Shown here piece after piece: positions 9,180-17,892 of a stretch of DNA of 64,000 bases. Location: assembly GCF_027922165.1 (NCBI RefSeq), contig NZ_BSFD01000011.1:101935-165934 (forward strand). The letters are read 5' to 3'. Both the position numbers and the translations under genes were made by a program. The notes below the pieces were generated by a model, which was given only the letters and a program-made list of their open reading frames with translations, was not told where the DNA came from and did not search any database. This DNA comes from Brevundimonas intermedia. GTDB lineage: Bacteria > Pseudomonadota > Alphaproteobacteria > Caulobacterales > Caulobacteraceae. Each line of letters begins with the position of its first letter. Position 1 is the stretch's first letter.

Positions 9180-10183
9180 CAGCTGGCGAACAGCGAAGGT
9201 GCGGTGCGGACCTGGGTCACGCCGGACGTATCCGTCACCGCATAGACGAAGCCGGGCAGCAGGCAGAAGGCGCCGACGCGGCCGTGCCGGTCCATGGCCA
9301 GGAAGCCGACCTGAACCCCCCGGATCGCGTCGCCGCGCAGGCCGGCGATATGGCGCACCACCTCTTCGCAGGCGGCCTGGGGCGAGGCGCCGGCGCGCAT
9401 GGAGGCGACGACACGAGCGCTGCCGGCGACGCGGGTAACCTCTTCGCCGACCCCGGTCGCGGTCGCGCCGCCTACGTCTTTCTCGACGTAAAGGCCAGAG
9501 CCGACCTGGGGCGAATCCCCGACCCGTCCGCGCATCTTGAAGGCCATGCCCGACGTCGTGCAGGCGCCGGCGAACCGGCCGTCCGGGTCACGCATCAGAA
9601 GGCCGATCGTATCGTGATCCAGGGCGCCCCCGGGGGTGCGGTATCCGGTCCGCTCGACGTTCGCCTGGGGACTATAGTCCGCCGTCTTCAGCCAGTCGCG
9701 CCAGGCGGCCTCGGCTTCGGGAGTGAGCAGATTGGTCTGAGGGAAGCCTTGATCACGCGCGAACCGGGTGGCGCCTTCGCCGACCAGAAGCGTGTGCGGG
9801 GTCTTTTCCATCACGGCCCGCGCCACCGAAATGGCGTGAACGGTGTCCTCCAGAGCGGCCACGGCGCCGACGCGGCCCGTATCGTCCATGATCACCGCGT
9901 CCAGAGTGACGCGCCCGTCTCGGTCAGGATAGCCGCCGAAGCCGACGGAATGATTTGTAGGGTCGGCCTCGGGTACATTGGCGCCCGCCTCGACCGCATC
10001 CAGCAGGGATCCGCCGGCGCGCCGTCTGGCGTAGGCCGCGTCATTCGCCGCCGCGCCGAAATCCCAGGTCGAGACGATCAGCGCGTCACCCGAAGCCGGG
10101 GCGCCCGCCGAGGCGGTGCGGCTGCTGGCGGCGAGGCAACCGACGCTCGCCATCACAGACATCATGGAGCGCCTGTTGATCAT
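9179..10183 (-). CDS. Glycosylasparaginase (N4-(beta-N-acetylglucosaminyl)-L-asparaginase), Tat-exported
   Basis: 334-residue Ntn hydrolase that cleaves the GlcNAc-Asn bond of N-linked glycan remnants. The N-terminus MINRRSMMSV followed by a hydrophobic stretch looks like a twin-arginine signal, so the enzyme is probably periplasmic. The self-processing site is the Asp-His-Asp-Thr sequence with nucleophile Thr192, followed by IGLLMRD; the substrate-binding part GSGLYVEKDVGGATATGVGEE follows. An isoaspartyl peptidase of the same fold is the main alternative, but overall length and the DHDTIG site favour glycosylasparaginase. It heads a two-gene unit with cutC and has the candidate operator 85 bases upstream of its start. 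Confidence 0.85.
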   Translation of the reverse strand: MINRRSMMSVMASVGCLAASSRTASAGAPASGDALIVSTWDFGAAANDAAYARRRAGGSLLDAVEAGANVPEADPTNHSVGFGGYPDRDGRVTLDAVIMDDTGRVGAVAALEDTVHAISVARAVMEKTPHTLLVGEGATRFARDQGFPQTNLLTPEAEAAWRDWLKTADYSPQANVERTGYRTPGGALDHDTIGLLMRDPDGRFAGACTTSGMAFKMRGRVGDSPQVGSGLYVEKDVGGATATGVGEEVTRVAGSARVVASMRAGASPQAACEEVVRHIAGLRGDAIRGVQVGFLAMDRHGRVGAFCLLPGFVYAVTDTSGVTQVRTAPSLFAS

Positions 10184-10267
10184 CTTCGACCTCGTTCAAT
10201 TCGGTGGAGGCGCGACCGTGCCCTCGGCTGCGCCTGGACGGAAGAGGTATCTCGCAGGATATTCATT

Positions 10268-10283
10268 GGCAATAGATTGGGTC
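10268..10283. promoter_or_regulatory. Candidate operator upstream of glycosylasparaginase-cutC
   Basis: GGCAATAGATTGGGTC matches the site at 8410-8425 at most positions and sits 85 bases upstream of the glycosylasparaginase ATG. It would place the periplasmic GlcNAc-Asn cleavage step and the cytoplasmic GlcNAc pathway under one regulator. This is inferred from sequence similarity only. Confidence 0.4.
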
Positions 10284-10347
10284 TAGTGCACCGTGTCGTT
10301 CGGGTAGGCGAACGTCATCGGGACTCTCATCCGTCCCGCAGCAGTCG

Positions 10348-10884
10348 TTATTGACTCAGGGGTTTGCGGCGACGCGCCTTGGTTGCTCCTAAGGGCGTCT
10401 GAACCAACTTGCCGGAAACGGGCCAATATTCCAGTCGGCAGCCCAATGCGCCGACGCGTGGGGCATCCATGATTGCGACGCCCTGCGCAAAGAGAAAGTC
10501 CAGCGCGAAGTCGCGATTGCGTTCGCCGACATTGTAGAAGGACTCGAAGGTGCTTGCTCCACCGAAAATGACGGCCTCCAGCCGTTCGGGTTTGGCGCCC
10601 CTGGCGATCAAGGCGTCGATCAGTCGGGGCATGAGGTGGTCGCCGTAGCGGTAGGGATCGCAATGTTCCGGCAGGGGGGTGGGCGATTTGGGCAGGACGA
10701 AATGGTTCATCCCGCCGATCCCTCGGTGAGGGTCGCGGATACAGGCGGCCACACAGGATCCGAGGACCGTCGTGATCACGGCGTCGGGATCGTCGCTGAC
10801 GCAGTATTGCCCCTGCGCGATGGATGTGTGGCGTACGGGGCGGCCTTCGTCGTCCCAGACACGACTGCGAATATTGTATTTCAT
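10348..10884 (-). CDS. cheD: Chemoreceptor glutamine deamidase CheD
   Basis: 178-residue CheD protein, which deamidates Gln residues of methyl-accepting chemotaxis proteins. The catalytic Cys-His pair is visible in TVLGSCVAACI and GGMNHFVLP, and the family segment VFGGA..F follows. The ATG at 10884 (MKYNIRSRVW) is chosen; a GTG at 10920 would add twelve residues of low similarity. The gene stands alone, away from any chemotaxis cluster in this window, and is divergent from dps. Confidence 0.9.
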   Translation of the reverse strand: MKYNIRSRVWDDEGRPVRHTSIAQGQYCVSDDPDAVITTVLGSCVAACIRDPHRGIGGMNHFVLPKSPTPLPEHCDPYRYGDHLMPRLIDALIARGAKPERLEAVIFGGASTFESFYNVGERNRDFALDFLFAQGVAIMDAPRVGALGCRLEYWPVSGKLVQTPLGATKARRRKPLSQ

Positions 10885-11093
10885 GACGCCTGGGCCGGAC
10901 CGACCTGGGGTCCAAGTCACCAGCGAAAATGACGAACATTGGTTTATGGATGGTGTAGCGGACGGGTGTTAGATGCCGGAGTCAGGGTCTTATCTCCTGT
11001 CGAGGCCTTGGGCGTGAAAATGGTGGAAGCTGGGGCTTTCGCCGAAGCGTTGCACTGACTAGCTAGAGAGGACCGAAGCTGAGGAGAAGCATC

Positions 11094-11609
11094 ATGGCCA
11101 CCGCTCGCGAAAAACGGCTTGCGCCGCTAAGAACCCCCACCAGTCTGTCCGAGGATGCGACGCGGGATATTTCGGCCGCCCTCACCGCCCTGCTGGCCGA
11201 TGTCTTCTCGCTTTATATCAAGACCAAGAATTTCCATTGGCACGTGTCGGGTCCGCATTTTCGCGACTATCATCTGCTGCTTGACGAACAGTCGGCGGAA
11301 ATCCTGGCCATGACCGATCCGATCGCAGAGCGCGCCCGCAAGATCGGCGGAACCACGCTGCGGTCCATCGGCCAGATCGCCAAGGAGTCACGGGTTCTGG
11401 ACAATGATGCGGACTATGTGGACCCGCTCGACATGCTGGCCGAGCTGAGGGATGACAACAACGATCTGGTCGGCCGTATGCGCGAGGTCCATGATCTTTG
11501 CGACGAGTACGGTGATATCGCCACGGCCAGCCTGCTGGAAAACTGGGTCGATGAGACCGAGAAGCGAGTGTGGTTCCTGTTCGAGTCGGGCCGTCGCGGC
11601 AACGTCTGA
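11094..11609 (+). CDS. dps: Dps-like ferritin-family DNA-binding protein
   Basis: 171-residue four-helix-bundle protein of the Dps family, which stores iron and protects DNA from oxidants. The shared-interface ferroxidase residues are visible in KTKNFHWHVSGPHFRDYHLLLDEQ, and a Lys/Arg-rich N-terminal tail (ATAREKRLAPLR) fits DNA contact. A strong ribosome site (GAGGAGAAG-like run at 11080-11087) precedes the ATG. It is monocistronic; the 209-base gap to divergent cheD should hold both promoters. Confidence 0.9.
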   Translation: MATAREKRLAPLRTPTSLSEDATRDISAALTALLADVFSLYIKTKNFHWHVSGPHFRDYHLLLDEQSAEILAMTDPIAERARKIGGTTLRSIGQIAKESRVLDNDADYVDPLDMLAELRDDNNDLVGRMREVHDLCDEYGDIATASLLENWVDETEKRVWFLFESGRRGNV

Positions 11610-11696
11610 GGCTAAGGACGCGCGTGCGGACTCGTCCCGGCTTGCCAAATCTTAACGGACGGTAATAATCCCGCCGCAGCAGCCGGGAGGGGTTGA

Positions 11697-12059
11697 ATGC
11701 GGATTACACTAGTCGGCTGCGGCTTGGCGTTGGGCGTCGTCGTTGCGGCGGCGCCGGTCCGGGCGGACATGTCGGGGGCCTTTGGGAACACGATCGTGTC
11801 TCATTATCCCAACGGCCAGTGGGTGAAGCATTTCTTTGAACCGGATGGGCGTTATACATCCCAGTTTTCGGACGGGCGCCAGCTGAGCGCAAGATGGAGC
11901 CTGGAGGGCGACAAGATCTGCCTGACGGGGTTTCGTCCGCGCCAGATCCTGCCGCGTTTCTGCAGCCGCATGGTCGAGGCCGATATCGGCGAAACCTGGC
12001 AAGCCCGAGATCCCCTGGGACGCACTATCCGCAACGAATTGGTCGCCGGTCGTCGTTGA
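11697..12059 (+). CDS. Small secreted protein of unknown function
   Basis: 120 residues with a clear Sec signal peptide (about 1-23, ending APVRA-D). The mature part has a repeated theme of aromatic and charged residues (SHYPNGQWVKHFFEPDGRY, SARWSLEGDKICLTG) and two Cys residues that could form a disulfide. It resembles short periplasmic beta-strand-rich hypothetical proteins. A GGGAGGGG ribosome site lies just upstream of the ATG. No function is assigned. Confidence 0.72.
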   Translation: MRITLVGCGLALGVVVAAAPVRADMSGAFGNTIVSHYPNGQWVKHFFEPDGRYTSQFSDGRQLSARWSLEGDKICLTGFRPRQILPRFCSRMVEADIGETWQARDPLGRTIRNELVAGRR

Positions 12060-12117
12060 AGCCGGTCGGGCTCTTGTCAGGGGCGGCGCACGCCTCTAGA
12101 GCCCTCTGCCTGCCCCT

Positions 12118-12202
12118 GCGGATGTGGCGGAACTGGTAGACGCACTGGATTTAGGTTCCAGCGCCGAGAGGCGTGGAGGTTCGAGTCCTCTCATCCGCAC
12201 CA
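12118..12202 (+). tRNA. tRNA-Leu (UAG anticodon)
   Basis: 85 nt with the CCA encoded. Acceptor stem GCGGATG pairs with CATCCGC, the anticodon stem CTGGA/TCCAG encloses a loop with TAG, there is a long variable arm (GCCGAGAGGCGT region), and the T-arm is GGAGGTTCGAGTCCTC. The long variable arm confirms a class II leucine tRNA. Confidence 0.97.
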
Positions 12203-12207
12203 AAGCA

Positions 12208-12244
12208 AAAAAGGCCCCGGATCGCTCCGGGGCCTTTGTTTGTT
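12208..12244 (+). terminator. Intrinsic terminator after tRNA-Leu
   Basis: A perfect 12-bp inverted repeat (AAAGGCCCCGGA / TCCGGGGCCTTT) with a four-base loop, followed by TGTTTGTTGTT. It lies immediately after the tRNA CCA end. Confidence 0.9.
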
Positions 12245-12245
12245 G

Positions 12246-12356
12246 TTGGGCCTATCGCGCTTCGCGCTACTGAGGCCGTTTTTTTGGGCCTGCCGCCCTG
12301 GCGGGCTGTTTGAGGCCGAGTTTGGGCTGTTCGCCCTCAGGGCTTAGGGCCGTCTT
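12246..12356. repeat. Three imperfect hairpin-bearing units
   Basis: Between the tRNA-Leu terminator and the permease stop there are three related units of about 35 bases. Each begins TTGGGC, carries a short internal hairpin (for example GCGC-TT-GCGC, and CCGCCC-TG-GCGGGC-like), and ends GAGGCCG or AGGGCCG. They may be extra terminator-like structures for the convergent permease gene. Confidence 0.4.
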
Positions 12357-12388
12357 GGCTGGCCTGCCTGAGGACGTCAGCGCGTGTC

Positions 12389-13963
12389 TTAGCTGATCGG
12401 CGGAACCGGCGGCGGCGGCAAGTCGCTGTCGGTCTCATGGACCTCGACCAGACCGCGGCCCAGGTGGCTCTTGCGATAGCCGTAGGCGAAATAGATCAGC
12501 AGACCGACGCCGCCCCAGATCGGCAGCACCATCTTGGCGTCGTGCGGCAGGTTCCAGAACAGGGCGGCGCAGCCGATGGCCGACAGCGGGGCGATGATCC
12601 AGACCAGCGGCGTCTTGAACGGGCGATGCCGGTTGGGATCGGTCTTGCGCAGGATCAGGACCGCGATCGACACCATGAAGAAGGCGAACAGGGTGCCTGA
12701 GTTCGAGATGTCGGCCAGTTTTCCAACCGGGAACAGGGCGGCGGCGATGGCGACGGCGACGCCGGTGAAGATGGTCACGACATAGGGGGTCTTGAACCGC
12801 TTGTGCATCTTGGTCAGGCCTTCCGGCAGAAGACCGTCGCGCGCCATGACGAAGAAGATGCGGGTCTGGCCGTAGATCATCATCAGTATGACGGAGGGCA
12901 GGGCCAGCATCGCGGCGATGCCCAGGGCGTTACCGATCTGCGGATGGCCGATGACGCGCAGGACGTGGGCCAGGGCCTCGTTCGAGCAGACCAGGGCTTC
13001 TGCGTTGGCCGGCAGGGCGCAGGCGGCGACGAAGGCGGCCGACCCGGGCTCAACCGCTTGGCCGGCGGCGCCGAGAACCGGCTGGGCGCCGATGGCGCCC
13101 GCCGCGCCCAGGGCCACCAACAGATAGAAGACGGTGCAGAAGGCCAGCGAGCCGATCAGGCCGATCGGCACGTTCTTCTGCGGGTTCTTGGTTTCTTCGG
13201 CGGCGGTCGAGACGGCGTCGAAACCGACATAGGCGAAGAAGATCGAGGCGGCGGCGCCGACGACGCCCATGCCCGAATAGGCGCCGAACAGGCCGTTGGG
13301 CGTGAAGGGCGACAGGTTGGCGGTGTCGATCACCGGCAGCGTCAGGACGATAAACACCGTCAGGGCGACGACCTTGATCGCCACCAGGACCGCGTTGACG
13401 CGCGCCGACTCCGTTGTACCGACGATCAGCAGGGCGGTCACGGCAAGGGCCACGACGATGGCGGGGATGTTGACGATCCCGGCCGAGAAGTCAGGCGTGG
13501 GGATGAAGCCGTTCATCGCCCAGGTCGGTCCGGCGGAGAGAAGATCGGGGAAGTCGAAGCCGAATCCGTTCTCTATCAGCCCCAGCACGTATCCCGACCA
13601 GCCCACCGAAACGGCCGAGGCCGCCACGGCGTATTCCAGGATCAGGGCCCAGCCGACGCACCAGGCGAGCAACTCGCCCATGACGGCGTAGGTATAGGTG
13701 TAGGCCGAGCCCGAGACCGGGGCCATGGCCGCCAGTTCCGAATAGCAGAGCGCCGCGACGGCGCAGACGGCGCCGGCGATGACAAAGCTGACCATCATGC
13801 CCGGCCCGGCCTTCTGCGAGGCCGCAGCCGTCAGAACGAAGATGCCGGTGCCGATGATGGCGCCGATCCCCAGCAAGGTCAGTTGAACAGGTCCGAGCGA
13901 CCGATGAAGCGACTTCTTCTCGGCCGTGGCCAGAATCGCATCGAGCGACTTAACGCGCCACAT
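12389..13963 (-). CDS. APC-family amino acid permease
   Basis: 524-residue inner-membrane transporter with about 12-14 membrane helices. The APC signature near the N-terminus is clear (GIGAIIGTGIFVLTA), followed by FVIAGAVCAVAALCYSELAAM and the conserved ISNSGTLFAFF segment late in the protein. It is closest in style to the cationic amino acid transporter (CAT/YfnA) subgroup; the substrate is not determinable here. The C-terminus is a cytoplasmic tail ending DLPPPPVPPIS. It is transcribed divergently from hrpB across a 144-base gap. Confidence 0.9.
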   Translation of the reverse strand: MWRVKSLDAILATAEKKSLHRSLGPVQLTLLGIGAIIGTGIFVLTAAASQKAGPGMMVSFVIAGAVCAVAALCYSELAAMAPVSGSAYTYTYAVMGELLAWCVGWALILEYAVAASAVSVGWSGYVLGLIENGFGFDFPDLLSAGPTWAMNGFIPTPDFSAGIVNIPAIVVALAVTALLIVGTTESARVNAVLVAIKVVALTVFIVLTLPVIDTANLSPFTPNGLFGAYSGMGVVGAAASIFFAYVGFDAVSTAAEETKNPQKNVPIGLIGSLAFCTVFYLLVALGAAGAIGAQPVLGAAGQAVEPGSAAFVAACALPANAEALVCSNEALAHVLRVIGHPQIGNALGIAAMLALPSVILMMIYGQTRIFFVMARDGLLPEGLTKMHKRFKTPYVVTIFTGVAVAIAAALFPVGKLADISNSGTLFAFFMVSIAVLILRKTDPNRHRPFKTPLVWIIAPLSAIGCAALFWNLPHDAKMVLPIWGGVGLLIYFAYGYRKSHLGRGLVEVHETDSDLPPPPVPPIS

Positions 13964-14107
13964 AGATTATCCCCACGTTTACAGCAGCCCCTCGGCCGCG
14001 TCGGCGGGACGCTAGCGGCGGATCGCGGGCCGCGCAACGCGCATGACGACGGGGTTAAGCGCTCACGACGCTTTCGTGATCGTCGCGCATCGGGCTAGAC
14101 GCGGGTC

Positions 14108-16543
14108 ATGTTGCCGATTCACGCCGTTCTCGAACCGCTGAAAGCCGCCCTTGCGAGCGGAAATACAGCGGTCCTGGCCGCCCCGCCGGGGGCCGGGAAG
14201 ACCACGGTCGTGCCCCTGGCGCTGCTGGATCAGGCCTGGCTGGACGGCGGCCGGGTGCTGGTGCTCGAACCGCGCCGTATCGCCGCACGGGCCGCCGCCG
14301 ACCGGATGGCGAGCACCCTGGGCGAGACGGCGGGTGAGACGGTCGGCTATCGCACCCGGCTGCAAAGCCGGATCGGACCCAAGACGCGGATCGAGGTGAT
14401 CACCGAAGGGGTCTTCACCCGGATGATCCTGGACGATCCCGGCCTGGAGGGCGTGGGGGCGGTTCTGTTCGACGAGTTCCACGAGCGCAGCCTAGACGCC
14501 GACCTGGGTCTGGCCCTGGCGCGGGAGACCCAAGGCCTGTTGCGCGACGACCTGCGGCTGCTGGTCATGTCGGCCACCCTGGATGTGGCGGGGGTGTCGC
14601 TTCTGCTAAACGGCGCGCCGGTGATCGAGGCGGAGGGGCGGGCCTATCCGGTCGAGACCCGTTATCTCGGGCGCAACCCCGCTGAACGGTTCGAAGAGGC
14701 TATGGCGCGGGCCTGTCTGACGGCATTGGGCGAGGAGACGGGGTCAGTGCTGGCCTTTTTGCCGGGGCAGGGCGAGATCCACCGGGTGGCGCGGCTGGTC
14801 AACGAACGGCTGCGCTTGCCCAACGTCGATGTGGTCCCGCTGTACGGCGGTCTGGACCGGGCGGAACAGGACCGGGCCATCGAGCCGGCGGCGACGGGAC
14901 GGTGCAAGCTGGTGCTGGCGACCTCGGTGGCGGAGACCAGTCTGACCATCAACGGGGTGAGGGTGGTGCTGGACGGCGGCCTGTCGCGCGTGCCCCAGTT
15001 CGAACCGTCCAGCGGCCTGACGCGGTTGGCGACGGTGCGGGTCAGCCGGTCGTCGGCCGAACAGCGGCGGGGACGGGCGGGGCGGACCGAGCCCGGCGTC
15101 TGCTACCGACTTTGGGACGAGGAACAGACACGGGGCCTGGTTCCGCATCAGCGGCCGGAGATCCAGGAGGCGGATCTGACCGGCCTGGCGCTGGATCTGG
15201 CGCGGTGGGGCGCGCGGTCGGTCGAGGGGCTGGCCCTGCTGGACCCGCCGCCGGCGGGCGCCATGGCGGAGGCGCGCAAGGTGCTGACGCGGCTGGGGGC
15301 GCTGGATGGCGACGGCGGCTTGTCGGCGCATGGGCGAAGGTTGACGCGCATCCCGCTGTCGCCGCGCCTGGCCCATATGGTCGCCGTGGCGTCGGACGGG
15401 GGTGATGCGATGACGGGCGCGCGGATCGCGGCGGTGCTGAGCGAGCCGGGGCTGGGCGGAAACGGGATCGATCTTGCGGATCGGCTGGTCGGGCTGGAGC
15501 GAGATCGGTCGCCGCGCGCGCGGGACGCCCTGAAGCTGGCCGAGCGATGGGCGCGGGCAGCGGGCGGGGGCGCCGGGAGCTTGGTTGAACCGGGCCTGTT
15601 GCTGGCCGAGGCCTTTCCCGAACGGATCGCCAAGGCGCGGGGCAAGACGGGCGAGCTGTTGCTGGCCAGCGGGCGCGGCGCGGTACTGGATGCGACGGAT
15701 CATCTGGCGCGCGAAGCCTGGCTGGCGGTGGCGGAACTGGGCGGTGGCGAGGCGCGGGACCGGGTGCGGCTGGCGGCGACGCTGGACGGGACCCGGATCG
15801 AGGCGGACCTGGGGCGATTGATCGAGATCGAGGATCGACTGGTCAAGGAGCCGTCCGGCCGGATGGTGGTCCGGCGTGCGCGGCGGATCGGCGCCCTGAT
15901 GTTGGATGAAAAGGTGATCGGGGCGCCGGACGCCAAAACCCTGACGGCGGCCCTGCGCGCTGAGATCGAGGCCGAAGGGCTGGGCGCCCTGCGTTGGGGC
16001 GAGCAGGCGACGGGGCTGCGGACGCGGCTGGCCTTTCTTCATGGGCTGGATCCGAGCTGGCCGGATGTCTCGGACGCCGCCCTGCTGGAGGCGAGGACGG
16101 ACTGGCTGTGGCCAATTCTGGAGGGGGCGAAATCGCTGGAGGCAGTCAGCGACGGTCGGTTGGCCGAAGCCTTGCGCGGGCTGGTCCCGTGGGATCTGCA
16201 GCGCAAGCTGGACGAACTGGCGCCGCTGCGGCTAACGACGCCGCTTGGCTCTGCGGGGATTGACTATGGCGCCGAAGGTGGGCCGCGGGTCGAGATCCGG
16301 GTGCAGGAGCTGTTCGGCGTCACCACCCATCCGACGGTTGGCGGTGGGCGCATACCCCTGACCCTGTCGCTGCTGTCGCCGGCGCGGCGGCCGGTGCAGG
16401 TGACCAAGGACCTGCCGGGTTTCTGGGCCGGATCCTGGGCGGCGGTGCGGTCGGAGATGCGGGGCCGTTATCCGCGCCACCCCTGGCCCGAGAACCCGGC
16501 GGAGGCCCAGGCGACGAACCGGGTCAAACCGCGCGGGACGTGA
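14108..16543 (+). CDS. hrpB: ATP-dependent helicase HrpB
   Basis: 811-residue DEAH/DExH superfamily 2 helicase. Walker A is APPGAGKTT (near residue 30), motif II is LFDEFHERS, motif III is SATL, motif V is ATSVAETSLTI and motif VI is QRRGRAGR. The helicase-associated HA2/OB region and the HrpB C-terminal domain fill residues 400-811, and length matches HrpB. The biological role in bacteria is poorly defined and is thought to involve RNA. It has a single-gene arrangement. Confidence 0.94.
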   Translation: MLPIHAVLEPLKAALASGNTAVLAAPPGAGKTTVVPLALLDQAWLDGGRVLVLEPRRIAARAAADRMASTLGETAGETVGYRTRLQSRIGPKTRIEVITEGVFTRMILDDPGLEGVGAVLFDEFHERSLDADLGLALARETQGLLRDDLRLLVMSATLDVAGVSLLLNGAPVIEAEGRAYPVETRYLGRNPAERFEEAMARACLTALGEETGSVLAFLPGQGEIHRVARLVNERLRLPNVDVVPLYGGLDRAEQDRAIEPAATGRCKLVLATSVAETSLTINGVRVVLDGGLSRVPQFEPSSGLTRLATVRVSRSSAEQRRGRAGRTEPGVCYRLWDEEQTRGLVPHQRPEIQEADLTGLALDLARWGARSVEGLALLDPPPAGAMAEARKVLTRLGALDGDGGLSAHGRRLTRIPLSPRLAHMVAVASDGGDAMTGARIAAVLSEPGLGGNGIDLADRLVGLERDRSPRARDALKLAERWARAAGGGAGSLVEPGLLLAEAFPERIAKARGKTGELLLASGRGAVLDATDHLAREAWLAVAELGGGEARDRVRLAATLDGTRIEADLGRLIEIEDRLVKEPSGRMVVRRARRIGALMLDEKVIGAPDAKTLTAALRAEIEAEGLGALRWGEQATGLRTRLAFLHGLDPSWPDVSDAALLEARTDWLWPILEGAKSLEAVSDGRLAEALRGLVPWDLQRKLDELAPLRLTTPLGSAGIDYGAEGGPRVEIRVQELFGVTTHPTVGGGRIPLTLSLLSPARRPVQVTKDLPGFWAGSWAAVRSEMRGRYPRHPWPENPAEAQATNRVKPRGT

Positions 16544-16605
16544 GGCGCAGGCTTGACCGCAGACGATGATCAAGCAATGCCTTTGCGCCCAAACAGGATT
16601 CCGCC

Positions 16606-17892
16606 GTGTCTGACGCAAAGACGATTTCGCCGACCGCCCGGAAGGGGCGGGTTCTTTTCGCCAGCCTGATCGGCACCACGATCGAATTCTACGACTTCTA
16701 CATCTACGCCACGGCGGCGGTGCTGGTGTTTCCGCGGCTGTTCTTCCCCGGCGCCGATCCGACGACGGCCATGCTGTCGTCCTTCGCCACCTTCTCCATC
16801 GCCTTCTTCGCGCGACCGGTCGGCGCCCTGGCCTTCGGCCATTTCGGGGACCGGGTGGGGCGCAAGGCGACGCTGGTGGCCGCCCTGATGACCATGGGCG
16901 TCTCGACCGTGGCCATCGGTCTGTTGCCGACCCATGCCTCGGTCGGGATCATCGCACCGCTGTTGCTGGCCCTGTGCCGGTTCGGACAGGGGCTGGGGCT
17001 TGGCGGCGAGTGGGGCGGGGCCGTGCTGCTGGCCACCGAGAACGCTCCGCCTGGCAAGAAGGCCTGGTTCGGCATGTTCCCGCAGTTGGGGGCGCCGATC
17101 GGCTTCATCCTGTCGACCGGCGCCTTTATCGTGCTGACCTCGACCCTGAGCGAGGCGCAATTCGAGGCCTGGGGATGGCGTCTTCCCTTCCTGGCCAGCG
17201 CCGTCCTGGTGTTCGTTGGACTGTGGGTGCGGTTGAAGATCACCGAAACGCCGGAGTTCCAGAAGGCAGTGGATCGCAACGAGCGGGTCAAGGCGCCGGC
17301 CGTGACCCTGTTCGCCCACCACAAGATGGCGTTGTTTCTGGGGACGTTCAGCGGGGTGACGACCTTCACCCTCTTCTATCTGATGACCGTCTTCGCCCTG
17401 GGCTGGGCGACAACGGGGATGGGGCTGGCGCGCGGCGACGTCCTGCCGGTCCAACTGATCGGGGTGTTGTTCTTCGCCGCCTTTATTCCGGTGACGGCCC
17501 TGCTGGCGGACAAATACGGGCAGGTGAAGGTGCTGATCGCCTCGTCGGTCGGGATCGGCCTGTTCGGCGCCCTGTTCGCGCCCCTGTTCGACGCCGGCCT
17601 GACGGGGCTGTTGATCTTCTTTGCCCTAGGGTTCGGGCTGATGGGCTGCACCTATGGCCCCATAGGCGCGGCGATGGCGCGGCCTTTCCCGACGACGGTC
17701 CGCTATACCGGGGCGTCAATGGCCTTCAATCTGGCCGGGATCGTGGGGGCGTCGCTGGCGCCCTATCTGGCGACCTGGCTGGCGCGAAACTATGGGCTGG
17801 CGGCGGTCGGCGGTTATCTGGCCCTGTCGGCGGTGGTGACCATACTGGCCCTGTGGGGCATGGGACGGGTCAGCCCGGAGACCGAGCTTTAA
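16606..17892 (+). CDS. MFS transporter, metabolite:H+ symporter (ProP/ShiA-like)
   Basis: 428-residue 12-helix transporter of the MHS subfamily. The N-terminus SLIGTTIEFYDFYIYATAA and the loop motif HFGDRVGRKATLV are diagnostic, as is RFGQGLGLGGEWGGA in the fifth helix region. Substrates of the group include organic acids, shikimate and betaine/proline; the actual one is unknown. The start is GTG at 16606. The stop overlaps the convergent methyltransferase stop. Confidence 0.92.
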   Translation: MSDAKTISPTARKGRVLFASLIGTTIEFYDFYIYATAAVLVFPRLFFPGADPTTAMLSSFATFSIAFFARPVGALAFGHFGDRVGRKATLVAALMTMGVSTVAIGLLPTHASVGIIAPLLLALCRFGQGLGLGGEWGGAVLLATENAPPGKKAWFGMFPQLGAPIGFILSTGAFIVLTSTLSEAQFEAWGWRLPFLASAVLVFVGLWVRLKITETPEFQKAVDRNERVKAPAVTLFAHHKMALFLGTFSGVTTFTLFYLMTVFALGWATTGMGLARGDVLPVQLIGVLFFAAFIPVTALLADKYGQVKVLIASSVGIGLFGALFAPLFDAGLTGLLIFFALGFGLMGCTYGPIGAAMARPFPTTVRYTGASMAFNLAGIVGASLAPYLATWLARNYGLAAVGGYLALSAVVTILALWGMGRVSPETEL

